Shown: positions 50,590 to 60,071 of the stretch, piece after piece | Layout: each line of letters opens with the position of its first letter | How positions within the stretch are numbered: position 1 is the stretch's first letter | NCBI GenBank assembly: GCA_002762985.1 | Contig: PCXZ01000003.1 | Coordinates: 1-64,000, forward strand | Length of the DNA stretch: 64,000 bases | Reading direction: 5' to 3' | Origin: Candidatus Woesearchaeota archaeon CG10_big_fil_rev_8_21_14_0_10_44_13 | Lineage (GTDB): Archaea > Nanobdellota > Nanobdellia > Woesearchaeales > UBA12501 | The notes under the pieces: model-generated | What the model was told of the DNA's origin: nothing | What the model saw: the letters and a program-made list of their open reading frames with translations, nothing else | Database searches by the model: none | Program-made: the position numbers and the translations under genes

Positions 50590-53151
50590 ATGGCAAGGAT
50601 AGGATTCAAGGGATTCTCTGTTTTTGTGTTATTCGCTGCAATGCTGATTTCTTTATGCGCAAATGCAAGCGCATTCGTATGGGTGGGTTACATAAAGAAC
50701 TCCACAGGAAGCTATGTCGAAGGCGCAAATGTCTCTGTGAATTCATATGACCCTGCAGCGATGAATACGATCGCGGCCACATACTCTGCACTCACGAATT
50801 CATCAGGTTATTTCGCCGTCACTGTGACTGAAGGTGCAGGGTACATGTACGAGCCTAAGATAAGGGTCTATTCAGGGAATCTTGCCCTTGAAGTGGGGCC
50901 GTCGTTGCCTATATTCCCCCTGGAGGTATTCCAGATGGGCCTTAATGGCACAACACTCCATACCCAGGATGCAGTTTCAATAAACCTAACCATGTACAGG
51001 GGGGAGGATGCGAATAACCTGACTACATTCAGCGGCCAGATAACTGATGCTGATAAGGGGTATTTCATCCAGAGCTTCTCGAGCAGCAACGGAACAATGG
51101 CTTATCTCCCTTCCGATAGGAATTACACAATCTCAGTTTATGGCGGCGGGCCTCCTGTCTCATATACCCTGAATAACATAAGCTCATACAGCTCTCCAAA
51201 ACGTATTGATTTCAAGGAGAACACAAGCGTCACATTCTACAGCCTTACGGGCTATGCCATAGTGACAGAGAACAACACTGCAGATGTCAATTTCACAGGG
51301 TTCTATTATTCTGATTTCACGGGAAACATGGTGTTTTTGGAAGATGTGCCCCACCCGATGTATGAAGGGGATAATGTCAACCCTGGTACAGGCTATTATA
51401 ACCTGAGCCTTCCTGGCGGGGCCCCCATGCTGCTCATGGTCTATGCGAATGACTCAAGCAAGCATTACATGGGCCTGCTCAACCTGAGCATGACACAGGA
51501 CAGGGAGCTTAATGTGACATTGCATACTCTCGCAGGCACATATAGGGCAGACAGCAGCGTGATCAACACGAGCAGGGTCCAGATAGATGTCAAGGATGCA
51601 TCTACAGGCGCAGCAATATCGGGGGGCGGTTTTGTAGAGATTGAGACGACATATTCCACCACATACACTGACCTCACTATAAAATGGGAGAAAGACATCT
51701 CATCGGACACTAACTCGCTGAACGTCTCCCTGTTCAACTCATCGACGGCAAAGATAACGATCTTCAGCAGCAACTATGCGCCGAGGAAATACAAGGCAGG
51801 CACAGCAGCATTGAATGCAGCTAATGCGACTATAACTGTGGGCCTGTACACCATGAACCTCTCGACAGACACAGGAACCGAACTTGACATGAATATGGTC
51901 TTCTATAAGTCGAACTCGACATGCGATGTGATATCGCCGCCAGCAGGATGCCTCATGTCAAATTTCTCTTCTGATGACCAATTCAACCCTATGCAGGCAT
52001 TGCTCGGCGGGGATGTGAGCATGAGACTCGTGCAGGACAATGGCGTCGTCGTCCATTATGCGGATGTTGACATGCTCAAATCAGGGCCTCCAGACATAAT
52101 GATGACCCCGAACGGGGCGAATGCCACTTCAGGCGCTTCCTTTGAATCAGCATGGAAATTCGGGAGCAAGGGGCCCGACACATATGATCATATACTCATA
52201 GGAGTACCTTACAACCCTGCAACACTTGACGAGGCTTCCAGCGTGAACCTCAGCATACCTGTGCTGTACGATGAGGATTGGGCGCCCCAATGGAACACCA
52301 CGACGATGGGGACAGGAGTGAACCTGACAGATTATGCGGCTTATGACTCAACATGGTTCAGCAGTGCAGGAATGAACTGCAATGCGGCAGCCAACCTGAG
52401 CCAGGGCCAGAACTGCTCGATGAACACATCAACAAATATGGTGTGGCTGAGACTGCCCCATTTCTCGGCAGTAGGCCCTACACTGAAAGGGACTGCTGTA
52501 GTGGCCACAACAACGACAACCACAACAACGACCAGTTCTGGAGGAAGCGGAGGCGGTTCAGTCTCAGGGGCAGCTGCGGCAACAGGGACCGCATTGAGCG
52601 AAGCATCTGTCGACACAGGCCCGGCTCTTGCAGGTGATGTCATCAAATTCGCGCTTGAAAAAGGCAGCACGACAACGTACTCTTTCGATATAATCACAGT
52701 GAGGGCTGACAATGTCGATATAAAGCTCAGCACAGGCGAAAAGTCAGTGATAAGGCTCGGAGAGCCGAAAGAGTTTGACATGAACAATGACGGAAGCAAT
52801 GACATCTCCATAAACCTCTACTCGATAAAGGGTGAGAAAGCCTACATGAAGATATCGATGGTAGAAAAGCCCGTCGTGTCAGGACAGGAAGCGCCTGAAG
52901 CAGGAAAAGAGACGCAGCTTGCGCCCGAAGCCCAGCCCGCTGTAGCACCAGGGCAGAAGGAAGATGAAGGAGATATTGTTGAAAAGACAGCAGGGACCTC
53001 TTTGACAAAGATCGCAGGCATAGCAATACTCGCCCTTGCAGCGATAATGCTTGGCGTGATGGCATGGCATAAGCATATGAGGAAGATCTACGAGAAGACT
53101 GCAGAGAAGATAAACATAAACGACTTTTTCAATGATACTAAGAAGAAATGA
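50590..53151 (+). CDS. Large surface protein with C-terminal anchor
   Basis: 853 residues: signal peptide about 1-28 (GFSVFVLFAAMLISLCANAS), carboxypeptidase-regulatory-like beta repeats (KNSTGSYVEGANVSVNSYDP; SGQITDADKGYFIQSF; DASTGAAISGGGFVEIETTY), many N-x-S/T sequons, a Thr/Ser/Gly linker near 640-665 (TTTTTTTTSSGG...), another beta domain, a Pro/Glu/Ala stalk, a membrane helix about 806-826 and a basic cytoplasmic end. An anchored, probably glycosylated cell-surface protein. Preceded by TATA run TTTATATATAAG. Confidence 0.8.
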   Translation: MARIGFKGFSVFVLFAAMLISLCANASAFVWVGYIKNSTGSYVEGANVSVNSYDPAAMNTIAATYSALTNSSGYFAVTVTEGAGYMYEPKIRVYSGNLALEVGPSLPIFPLEVFQMGLNGTTLHTQDAVSINLTMYRGEDANNLTTFSGQITDADKGYFIQSFSSSNGTMAYLPSDRNYTISVYGGGPPVSYTLNNISSYSSPKRIDFKENTSVTFYSLTGYAIVTENNTADVNFTGFYYSDFTGNMVFLEDVPHPMYEGDNVNPGTGYYNLSLPGGAPMLLMVYANDSSKHYMGLLNLSMTQDRELNVTLHTLAGTYRADSSVINTSRVQIDVKDASTGAAISGGGFVEIETTYSTTYTDLTIKWEKDISSDTNSLNVSLFNSSTAKITIFSSNYAPRKYKAGTAALNAANATITVGLYTMNLSTDTGTELDMNMVFYKSNSTCDVISPPAGCLMSNFSSDDQFNPMQALLGGDVSMRLVQDNGVVVHYADVDMLKSGPPDIMMTPNGANATSGASFESAWKFGSKGPDTYDHILIGVPYNPATLDEASSVNLSIPVLYDEDWAPQWNTTTMGTGVNLTDYAAYDSTWFSSAGMNCNAAANLSQGQNCSMNTSTNMVWLRLPHFSAVGPTLKGTAVVATTTTTTTTTSSGGSGGGSVSGAAAATGTALSEASVDTGPALAGDVIKFALEKGSTTTYSFDIITVRADNVDIKLSTGEKSVIRLGEPKEFDMNNDGSNDISINLYSIKGEKAYMKISMVEKPVVSGQEAPEAGKETQLAPEAQPAVAPGQKEDEGDIVEKTAGTSLTKIAGIAILALAAIMLGVMAWHKHMRKIYEKTAEKININDFFNDTKKK

Positions 53152-53181
53152 TTTTTTCTTTTTTATAATATTTTTATTCTT
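53152..53181. terminator. T-rich region between convergent genes
   Basis: TTTTTTCTTTTTTATAATA followed by TTTTTATTC separates the surface-protein gene from the convergent methyltransferase gene; multiple T runs suit archaeal termination on the plus strand. Confidence 0.4.
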
Positions 53182-53817
53182 TTATAATCTCTTCTGCTCC
53201 CTGACCAATCTCCAGCAGCCGACCTTTATCCTGTGGATATTCTTCTTATGGAAAAGCTGCGATGCTTTCAGCGGGAAATCAAACCCATAATAGTTCGCTA
53301 TCCTGAAGCCATTGTCTGACGAGATCTTCTCTATGAAATTCTTCGATGTCGCCTTATGGAAAGAATATATAGAATCTGATATCTCAAATGCTTTCATAAG
53401 GAAATCCCTGTCCGCATGCTTCTGTTTTGTGCCGAAAGGGGGGTTCTGTATGACCGTGTCGACGTTCTCCTTGAAATCATTGACATCCTTGACTATGAAA
53501 ACGGCCTTGTCCTTGTCCAGGATCGTGAATCTGCTCAGGTTTTCCTTTGCTATGGCTATCGCTTTTTCGTCAGAATCCACAAAATAGACGAGCTTTGCGC
53601 CCAATAAGAGGGCTCCGATGCCGAGGATGCCTGTGCCGCAGCCGAGGTCTGCGACGGCCTTGTTCTCGATATCCCCTTTGAAATATGCGTCCCAGAGGAC
53701 TTCTGCGCCGAACTCAGAGTCCATGGGATATTGCTCTGTCTTCACGTCAGGATTCTCGAATACCTTGAGCTTGGATAATTCGATTGCTAATCTTGATTTG
53801 GAGTTCAGGTATGGCAT
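53182..53817 (-). CDS. METTL5-like RNA adenine methyltransferase
   Basis: 211 residues. AdoMet site VADLGCGTGILGIGAL (55-70), VYFVDSDEKAIAIAKENL (77-94), and catalytic NPPF in VIQNPPFGTKQKHADRDFL (123-141), the motif of N6-adenine methylation. The N-terminal LSKLKVFENPDVKTEQYPMD-S matches the METTL5 group, which modifies small-subunit rRNA in eukaryotes. The archaeal homologues are presumed rRNA enzymes. Upstream lies the second copy of the dispersed intergenic repeat. Confidence 0.85.
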   Translation of the reverse strand: MPYLNSKSRLAIELSKLKVFENPDVKTEQYPMDSEFGAEVLWDAYFKGDIENKAVADLGCGTGILGIGALLLGAKLVYFVDSDEKAIAIAKENLSRFTILDKDKAVFIVKDVNDFKENVDTVIQNPPFGTKQKHADRDFLMKAFEISDSIYSFHKATSKNFIEKISSDNGFRIANYYGFDFPLKASQLFHKKNIHRIKVGCWRLVREQKRL

Positions 53818-54005
53818 ATTATGAAACTTGTTTTGGTAAGTTTATAAATTTTTACTTGATAATATTTTGAGCATATAATCTTAAAAAATGAGCGTGTTAA
53901 AAAATCAAAAACCGGCCCACCCCTATCTGATAAACCAACTCATATCCCGCCCCGTCGCATGAATGTGCTCAGAAGCCCGGCGAGAGGGCACATATTTTGA
54001 ATAAT
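53818..54005. repeat. Dispersed intergenic repeat, copy 2, in 188-base gap
   Basis: The block 53912-53975 repeats 25071-25133 (CCCCTATCTGATAAAC ... CGCCCCGTCGCATGAATGTG), in the same orientation, with weaker similarity to about 54001. Minus-strand read: TGTGC...GCACA stem, then GGTTTTTGATTTTTTAAC, a possible terminator. The start of the METTL5-like gene lies about 95 bases further on the minus strand, as the NFACT-R gene does after copy 1. Confidence 0.5.
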
Positions 54006-54914
54006 CTATCCCTTCTTCTTCGCCAGGTACCTTGCGGCTTTCAGCAAAGCCATGCATCCCTGGCCCGCTGCGATTATGTACTGGTATTCATGGCCTGAAG
54101 CGCAGTCTCCTGCAGCGAAGATGCCCTCTACGCTCGTATTTGTCCAGCCGTCCACCATTATGTGCCCATGCTCATCTGTCTTCACAAGGCTCATGAACCT
54201 GTCTGTGTTGGGGATCCTGCCTGCTTCGACAATGACTCCTTTGACATAGATCTTCTTTATCTTGCCTTCCTTCTCATAGACAATGGCTTCCACAAAATCT
54301 TTTCCAAGGATCTCTTTCACTCTCGCCCGGCTTATCATCTCGACATGGGCATTGTTCTTTATCTTCTCTATCAAGGATTCATGGGCCATGAGCTGCTCTG
54401 CTGAATCTATCATATATATCCTGTCTGCGATCTTCAGCATGAAATCCGCTGCCTCTAATGCAGAATTGCCTCCGCCTATTATCGCCACTTTCTTGTCCCT
54501 GAACAACGGCCCGTCGCATATCGCGCAGTATGTCACGCCCTTATTGGCGAGCCTTTCTTCTCCTGGCACACCAAGTTTTCTCGCCCTTGCCCCTGTCGCT
54601 ATGATCACTGACCTTGTCTCGTAATCCATCTTGCCTGTGATGACCCTGAAATTATTGTTCTTTATCCCCTCAATCCCCTGGACCTCCTCTATCTTTATGC
54701 CTATGCCGTTGAATTTCATCTGCTCCATCAATACCGTAGAGAATTCTATTCCGGTCGTCTTTACGATCCCGGGATAATTGAGGACCTCATTGCTCAGGTT
54801 CATCTGTCCTGCGAAATCGCTCGAGAATATGAGGAAATCCATGCGTTTCCTCGCTGCATAGATGGCTGCAGTCATGCCTGCGATGCCAGCCCCGATTATT
54901 ATTGTGTCTTGCAT
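54006..54914 (-). CDS. trxB: Thioredoxin reductase (TrxB-type flavoprotein)
   Basis: 302 residues. FAD site IIIGAGIAGMTAAIYAARK (6-24), NAD(P) site KVAIIGGGNSALEAADF (about 142-158), redox-active C130-x2-C133 (YCAICDGPLF) and the closing FAD motif GIFAAGDCAS. The reductase passes electrons from NAD(P)H to thioredoxin or a similar thiol protein. The CAIC sequence (rather than CATC) occurs in archaeal members. No thioredoxin gene in the window. Confidence 0.92.
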   Translation of the reverse strand: MQDTIIIGAGIAGMTAAIYAARKRMDFLIFSSDFAGQMNLSNEVLNYPGIVKTTGIEFSTVLMEQMKFNGIGIKIEEVQGIEGIKNNNFRVITGKMDYETRSVIIATGARARKLGVPGEERLANKGVTYCAICDGPLFRDKKVAIIGGGNSALEAADFMLKIADRIYMIDSAEQLMAHESLIEKIKNNAHVEMISRARVKEILGKDFVEAIVYEKEGKIKKIYVKGVIVEAGRIPNTDRFMSLVKTDEHGHIMVDGWTNTSVEGIFAAGDCASGHEYQYIIAAGQGCMALLKAARYLAKKKG

Positions 54915-54943
54915 TGGCCTCTTTTTTTGTCGATCAAATACCG

Positions 54944-55852
54944 CTAATCATTCTCATAATTATACCATCCCCTGAACTGATAGACGAATGCATTGATCAT
55001 CTTAGATAGCTTGATGAGGCTGTCCCTATCTATTGCCTTATCCTGGCCATTATTTTGCCCCAGCTCTCTTATCTTCTCCTTCACCAGGTCAACGAACCTG
55101 GAGCTGTTGACAAATTCAAAATTAGCGTCATAGTGGTTGTCTAAACTTCCGTCTTCGATCGCTCCATAGACTTTTTCCTTGATAGCATCACGGACAGCAA
55201 CTCCCAATTTGAAGACTGCGCTTTCGGTCCTCTCATCCTCAGGGGAATCATATATCAGCCTGTCCATCTCGCTGAGGAATTCTTTTTCTGTCGAATCCAG
55301 CTTCTTTATCATATGCTCTCCTTTGACCAAAGCAGAGAACAGGCTGTGGAATGTCTGCACATCCTGCACCTTTTTTATCACAGTCAGTTCTATCTCAAAC
55401 TGCTGTTTGATGTGGGATATCAGCCTTTCAGGGTCATTTGATCCGGCAAGAAGTTTTTCTGTCAGGTGCATCTGGTTCTTCAGGATGTTGTATATGTAAT
55501 GCGATAACCAATATGCATACTCATGCTTTGTTTCTGCATAGGCCAGGCATTGCTCAAGCCTGTGCAGTCTTTTGATCTTCAGGGAATGCTCCATCCATTC
55601 CAGGTCAGAAATCAGCTCTTCCTCCTCTTTCTGTTCGTCATGGATATCGACCAGTTCTGTCTGCAGGATCTTTTTCAGCGCCAAAAGGTCAGTTTTAAAA
55701 TTGCTGCCTGCTTTCAATCTCTCAATGATGAGCTTCTTTTCAGGGATGGTCCCAAGATATCCGTTCAGGTTCTTTATGATGGCCTCATCATCAAGCTTTA
55801 TCTCTTTTGCAGCCGTTTCCTCTGAGCCGAAGAGATGATCCAGTATTTTCAT
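54944..55852 (-). CDS. Helical protein, function unknown
   Basis: 302 residues, almost wholly alpha-helical and charged, with long stretches such as LISDLEWMEHSLKIKRLHRL and YAYWLSHYIYNILKNQMHL, and a C-terminal MINAFVYQFRGWYNYEND. No signal peptide, membrane helix, zinc site or catalytic motif. It ends 30 bases upstream of the trxB start on the same strand, so coexpression is possible. Family not recognised. Confidence 0.6.
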   Translation of the reverse strand: MKILDHLFGSEETAAKEIKLDDEAIIKNLNGYLGTIPEKKLIIERLKAGSNFKTDLLALKKILQTELVDIHDEQKEEEELISDLEWMEHSLKIKRLHRLEQCLAYAETKHEYAYWLSHYIYNILKNQMHLTEKLLAGSNDPERLISHIKQQFEIELTVIKKVQDVQTFHSLFSALVKGEHMIKKLDSTEKEFLSEMDRLIYDSPEDERTESAVFKLGVAVRDAIKEKVYGAIEDGSLDNHYDANFEFVNSSRFVDLVKEKIRELGQNNGQDKAIDRDSLIKLSKMINAFVYQFRGWYNYEND

Positions 55853-56017
55853 ATGGCTGAGGAGGCACGAAGTGTTAATAAATTTTTCTCTTTATCATCC
55901 TTTAAACCGCTTTATGGCCCTTAACAAACAAGTTTATTAATCGTTTTTCCCGGAAACCAAAATCTTTATATAGAATCCCATTACCCCAACATAATATTGT
56001 TATTGGGGGTGTAATAC

Positions 56018-56563
56018 GTGGAGTCAAAAGAGGTAGAGACATTAGTCCACAAACATGTCCTGCCGCTTAATGAGCAGATAAAGGCAGCTTTCAGGACAGT
56101 CCAGGAGGAATTCGAGGACCATCTGGATGCGATCAATGAGAACACCCAGGAACTGCAGCACCATCACGACGCAATCTCTGAGCTCAACAGGAAGCTCGAG
56201 AAGATCAATGAGAGGATTGACGAGATGCAGCTGATGATAAAGCAGGTCTATATGGACAAGAGGGACATAAGCCTCAATTTCGACGAGCAGAAGATATTCT
56301 TGCTTTTGTACACGCATGAGAACGGCTATCTTTCGTTCGATGAGATCTCAGCGAAGACAGGATTCTCTCCTGACTATACGAGGAGCATGATAAACTCCAT
56401 GCTTGACAAGGGCATATCGATGATCAGGGAGATCATAGATGCGAAGCTTTTCTTCAGGCTTAACCCGAGGTTCAGGGCGATGCAGGCGAAGGAGAACATC
56501 GTGCAGATAGAGCCTGCTGTCGTGAGGCAGTTCGAGAACAGGATGCTGGGAAGCTTCTTCTGA
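56018..56563 (+). CDS. Coiled-coil protein with winged-helix domain
   Basis: 181 residues from GTG 56018. A long coiled coil covers about 15-80 (QEEFEDHLDAINENTQELQH, ISELNRKLEKINERIDEMQL), then a winged helix about 90-140 (EQKIFLLLYTHENGYLSFDE, GFSPDYTRSMINSMLDKGIS) and a short basic end. The promoter TATA (CTTTATATAGAATC) is about 50 bases upstream. Probably a DNA-binding or chromosome-associated protein; similar archaeal small regulators combine these parts. Confidence 0.65.
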   Translation: MESKEVETLVHKHVLPLNEQIKAAFRTVQEEFEDHLDAINENTQELQHHHDAISELNRKLEKINERIDEMQLMIKQVYMDKRDISLNFDEQKIFLLLYTHENGYLSFDEISAKTGFSPDYTRSMINSMLDKGISMIREIIDAKLFFRLNPRFRAMQAKENIVQIEPAVVRQFENRMLGSFF

Positions 56564-56590
56564 TTTTTTTGTTATTTTTTTCTCAGAAAA

Positions 56591-57316
56591 CTATCTTGAT
56601 TTATAACCTGCGACAGAACTTTCAACAATACCCATTATATCGGCAGCAGACAGGCCTTCTTTCCCATTCCTCCTTTTCAGGCTGTTATTGAGATCATTCC
56701 CGAAATCTGTGCATACCTTAAGCCTCTCCCTGAAATTATGCCCTGAAAACCTGTCTGCAACATTATCTTCGGGCTTCTGGCAACAGAATACCTTGCCTTT
56801 AACATAGCCATACGCAGGCAGCTGTTCACGATAACTGCAATTCCCGCAGGAGATCTTATTCAGCGCAAACTGGAATGCATAGTCAAGGCATTTCCTCATC
56901 AGATTGCTGTATTCGGGCTGAGAAAGATTGCCTGCTATTATAGGGAATACATGCGGGGCGTAATCATAGACGCTGAATGCAGCTGAAGGGTGCTTGATAT
57001 CCTTCCTGCAGTCATATACTGTTTTAGGGATGTGCACATTCATTGGCGGGAATCTCTGTGCAAGTACAGAAGCCATGACATGTGCGACAAGAGAATTTCC
57101 TGCATATCTCGCTGCCTTTGCGATGTCCTCCTTCGATTCTTCGGGAGGTTCTTTTTTTGCGACCGAGAAAGGGATCACTGCTCCGATCTTGATTATGATT
57201 CCTGCGATGTGCTCACTTTTTGCAAGGATCTTATCTAAATCCCATTTCTCTCCGAGGAATTTAGGATCTACTCCTACTTCACTGCTCACTTTCACTGTTC
57301 TCACCAACCGGCTCAC
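56591..57316 (-). CDS. Cys-containing protein, function unknown
   Basis: 241 residues starting MSRLVRTVKVSSEVGVDPKF. Cysteines CGNCSYREQ (about 155-163) and VFCCQK (about 175-180) could form a metal site. The N-terminal part includes HIAGIIIKIGAVIPFSV; the rest is helical with an Arg/Lys-rich end. No membrane segment or catalytic motif. It stands alone, convergent with the winged-helix gene. Not recognised. Confidence 0.5.
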   Translation of the reverse strand: MSRLVRTVKVSSEVGVDPKFLGEKWDLDKILAKSEHIAGIIIKIGAVIPFSVAKKEPPEESKEDIAKAARYAGNSLVAHVMASVLAQRFPPMNVHIPKTVYDCRKDIKHPSAAFSVYDYAPHVFPIIAGNLSQPEYSNLMRKCLDYAFQFALNKISCGNCSYREQLPAYGYVKGKVFCCQKPEDNVADRFSGHNFRERLKVCTDFGNDLNNSLKRRNGKEGLSAADIMGIVESSVAGYKSR

Positions 57317-57591
57317 TTTTTGCTGAAGTTGCTTTTAAATATTTTGTTTATGCCTGTTTTTTGGGGTTGCTGTTGTTTTTAAGCACTCACTTTTTGGGCC
57401 TATTATAGCTTTATACCGGCAATTGTCTGGGTTTTGCCGTTCTTGATTATCCCGACAACGTTTTGGTATTTTTTCTGTTTTTAGTTGGGTGTATTTCGAC
57501 ACGTTTAAGGGACTTTAAAGAATACAAAATGGTATAATAATGGCTATAAACTGGGTATAATAAAGGAATAGACGAAAATAGCCAAAAAGCT
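57317..57591. other. Intergenic region with a short repeat
   Basis: GCTCACTTTTTGC occurs at 57211-57223 (inside the upstream gene) and again at 57311-57323, exactly 100 bases apart, and a variant CACTCACTTTTTGGG at about 57384. No gene, tRNA or strong hairpin seen in the remaining ~200 bases. Confidence 0.35.
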
Positions 57592-58149
57592 TTAAGCCTC
57601 TACAGAAGGTTTTTGCTCAATTTCTAATGTCTCTGGCTCCTCTTCCTTTTCATCAATCGCATTTATCCTTTGGGTTTCTGAGATTTTCTCGTTTTTTACA
57701 GAGCGCTGCAATTCTCTTATGAGTTTTTGGGTGTTATCCAGGTTATCCTTGATGACACTCATGGATTTTTCAAATGCTTTTTCCAAGGTATTCCCATTCA
57801 GCTTGTAGCCTATGATCACCTTCCCTTCATTGATATAGCTTGTTTTGACGATCAGACTCAGCTCTGTCCATCTGCTGAGGTAGTCATACATCGTCTGCCT
57901 GGAAATGCCTGCAAATGTCCCCATATCTTCGACTGTCATTATCGCCAGCTCTGGATGCTTTTTTCTGTAGGATTCCTTTGAACGCTCGTAGAGCTCTAAT
58001 AATGTCTGATGCATCTTGTCTGTCGAGCCTTTTTTCCTCGGCATGAGGCCTATCCTGTTAAGGATGATCTTAGAAAGCTCCTCTGCTGAAGGGTTCAAGC
58101 CGGGCTCGTGGCTCGTCAGGACTATTTTTTCTGTTGCGAATTTGATCAC
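57592..58149 (-). CDS. HTH regulator with acidic tail
   Basis: 185 residues. Central helix-turn-helix: IMTVEDMGTFAGISRQTMYD-YLSRWTEL (about 69-97), followed by a wing-like strand (INEGKVIIGYKLNG), a long helix (KAFEKSMSVIKDNLDNTQKL) and an acidic, disordered end (EKEEEPETLEIEQ). The N-terminal LNPSAEELSKIILNRIGLMP may form a dimer helix. Likely a DNA-binding regulator of DPANN-type; target unknown. It has its own AT-rich promoter. Confidence 0.65.
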   Translation of the reverse strand: MIKFATEKIVLTSHEPGLNPSAEELSKIILNRIGLMPRKKGSTDKMHQTLLELYERSKESYRKKHPELAIMTVEDMGTFAGISRQTMYDYLSRWTELSLIVKTSYINEGKVIIGYKLNGNTLEKAFEKSMSVIKDNLDNTQKLIRELQRSVKNEKISETQRINAIDEKEEEPETLEIEQKPSVEA

Positions 58150-58842
58150 CTCTTACTGGAAAATTCTGGTGTTATGGTTTATAAGCTTTTGGGATTATGG
58201 CGACAGATGGAAGAAAAAAGATGGTAATCTTTTAGAGTTGATTGAAGGTTTTAGCAGGTAATTTTTGTTTGATATTATAATAAATCAACAATATTTGCGG
58301 GGGAACGCCGTTCCCCCCGTCCCCCTCCTACACTTTGCTAGGCTACGGAGCAATCTAGCGAGGCAACAACAATGGCGCTGGCGAGCCGGGGGTTGCCCCC
58401 TACGGGGTGGCGAGTCGGGCAAAGCCGAAGGCTTTGACCGTCAGCTGCCAATTTTGTTGTTGCCGAGCTTACATTTTCATCAAAAATCTCCAATCTCTGC
58501 CAAAACCTTCCTGTCAAAATCCAATTTAACCCAATAGAGCCATCATCTCCTCTTAGGTATAGGTTTATCATGGCTAAAACAGGCCATTTCTGCCTGAAAA
58601 TTTTAGTTTATTTTTTATTCGGGATAATGCCGAAAAAGGTGTTTTTGGAAAAACGGCAGATTCTGGGATAATACCCTAAGACCCCCAATATTCTGGGATC
58701 ATCCCGAAATTTTCTGGAAAACGAGTTTGAGGGGTCCCGAATGAAGAACCAAGGGGGAACGATGGAAGATCTGGAAAGATGGACAAATGGAGGGGTTTGA
58801 GTTGGTATTATGGGATAATGGCGACGGCACTGAACCAGTATA
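58150..58842. other. 690-base intergenic region with structured element and iterated repeats
   Basis: No gene supported. It contains the hairpin cluster 58299-58464 and three imperfect copies of ATTC(T)GGGAT-A/C-AT-N-CCC/G-AA at 58617-58634, 58660-58679 and 58690-58708. Open frames through the GC-rich hairpins give low-complexity translations and are not genes. Confidence 0.5.
58299..58464. repeat. Nested GC-rich hairpin element
   Basis: GGGGGAA-CGCCG-TTCCCCC (58299-58317), then a long stem GGCAACAACAA (58362-58372) with TTGTTGTTGCC (58454-58464) enclosing TGGC/GCCA, CCGGGGG/CCCCC steps, and GGGCAAAGCC-GAA-GGCTTTGACC (about 58417-58439). GCGAGTCGG inside resembles part of the core of the tRNA-linked hairpins. 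Branching and GAA loops parallel the other elements. Confidence 0.5.
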
Positions 58843-59352
58843 CTATTTATTGAGAATTTTTTTGCATTTACCATCAATACATTTAGCCACATACCCTTCA
58901 GGATTTTCATATGTGGTCTCGCACGCAGGACATGTTCTTGGCTGCTCGCAATTTTTATTAATCCAATTGATATAATTTTCAGTAGTCATTGCAATTACAT
59001 CATCACTTGAAATATCCATCCAGCATGGCAGACAGCATTTAAACTCAAAAAATTCACAGTCTGAGTCCTGCTCACATGGCTTGATTTCTTGACATTCCCC
59101 ATCAATACAGCTGCAATTAGGCTTTGGTCCCTTTTCTTCCTCAGAACAAAACCTCGCACAATCTTCTCTTGGTTCATCCGTTTTTTTAACACAACCCATA
59201 TAACTGCAACTACAAGAGGAGAATACTGCTTCACATTCACCATCTTGGGTGCAGGAGTTGTTTATGCTTGATTGGTCTGTTGTAAGGATTTGTTCATCGC
59301 ATCCGCTGATTAGAATCAACACCAAGGCCAGGAATAAGAGCGCTTTTTTCAT
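58843..59352 (-). CDS. Cys-rich lipoprotein
   Basis: The start is taken at ATG 59352 (MKKALLFLALVLILISGC); 169 residues. Lipobox LISGC gives a lipid-anchored, outside-facing protein. The mature part has about 20 cysteines in EGF-like or knot-like spacing (CTQDGECEAVFSSCSCSYMGC; CIDGECQEI; CEQDSDCEFFEFKCCLPC; CPACET). The units C-x-x-D-x-x-C recall the Cys-rich region of the subtilase at 10999-14505. Family not recognised; probably disulfide- or metal-stabilised surface protein. Confidence 0.65.
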   Translation of the reverse strand: MKKALLFLALVLILISGCDEQILTTDQSSINNSCTQDGECEAVFSSCSCSYMGCVKKTDEPREDCARFCSEEEKGPKPNCSCIDGECQEIKPCEQDSDCEFFEFKCCLPCWMDISSDDVIAMTTENYINWINKNCEQPRTCPACETTYENPEGYVAKCIDGKCKKILNK

Positions 59353-60071
59353 ATATCCAAAACAGGGCAAAGGAAGTTTTTAAAGGTTGTTGTGTGGATG
59401 ATTCCGACGGGTGGGAACTGGTGTAGGGATTTGTGAGAATTAAATGATATCCATAATTTCCCGTGTATTAAACACTTTTATGCCTTTTGCCTTTTTTAGT
59501 CTTTTATTAGTTATTGAAAATGGCGTAAGCCATTTTCTGGCGGTTTAAAGAAAATTCCGACTAAAGTCGAGATTTTCAGACTTGCGAACAAGTTCGCAAG
59601 TAATACCTCGCACTTTAGTGCGATTGCACCATTTTCAAGACTAAAAACTCGCTATCAATGCGAGGCGCGTAATACTCCGGCCAACAGAAAATCTGCGGAT
59701 TTTCTTAGTTGAGTCACTTCGTTCCTCAACTTTAGGCCGGAGATAGTCACCGAGCTAAGCGAGCGTGACTATGAACATCGCAATGTTCAGTAGCTCCGAG
59801 TGCGAGTTTTTATTATAATGGCTGTTCTTGGAGAACTGATACTTTTGTTACTAAACTAACAAGAATAAGGGGCAAGGAGATAAAAGTCCCCTTAAATAAA
59901 AGAAAAAATGATAATAAAACAGCTCAGCATTGCTCAGCAGAGAACCTCAACTGTTAACAATTTGTTTACAGTTGAAATACACCCCCTGTATCCAGGTGAC
60001 CACAAAAACACTCAAATGTGGTCAACCAAACCCTCGCAACCTTTTTATAACCCCTCATCCCCAACAACCGC
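59353..60071. other. 720-base intergenic region with large structured element
   Basis: Holds the element 59511-59818; the rest (59819-60071) is AT-rich with a stem CTCAGC-ATTG-CTCAGC-like repeat near 59922-59937 and no TATA box of high quality before ATG 60072, apart from CTTTTTATAACC at about 60038. No gene recognised. Confidence 0.45.
59511..59818. repeat. Nested structured element, scaffold type, long form
   Basis: Shares ends and internal blocks with 46867-47005 (TTATTGAAAA; CCATTTTCAAGACTAAAAAC; TAATAC junctions; GGAGATAG; GCGAGTTTTTATTAT), but with added hairpins: AAAATGGC-GTAA-GCCATTTT, GAAAAT-CGACTAAAGTCG-ATTTTC, ACTTGCGAA/TTCGCAAGT, TCGCAC-TTTA-GTGCGA, CTCCGGCC/GGCCGGAG enclosing AGAAAATC/GATTTTCT and GTTGAG/CTCAAC, ATAGTCAC/GTGACTAT, and GAACAT-CGCA-ATGTTC. 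A full outer stem AAAACTCGC/GCGAGTTTT closes it. Confidence 0.55.
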
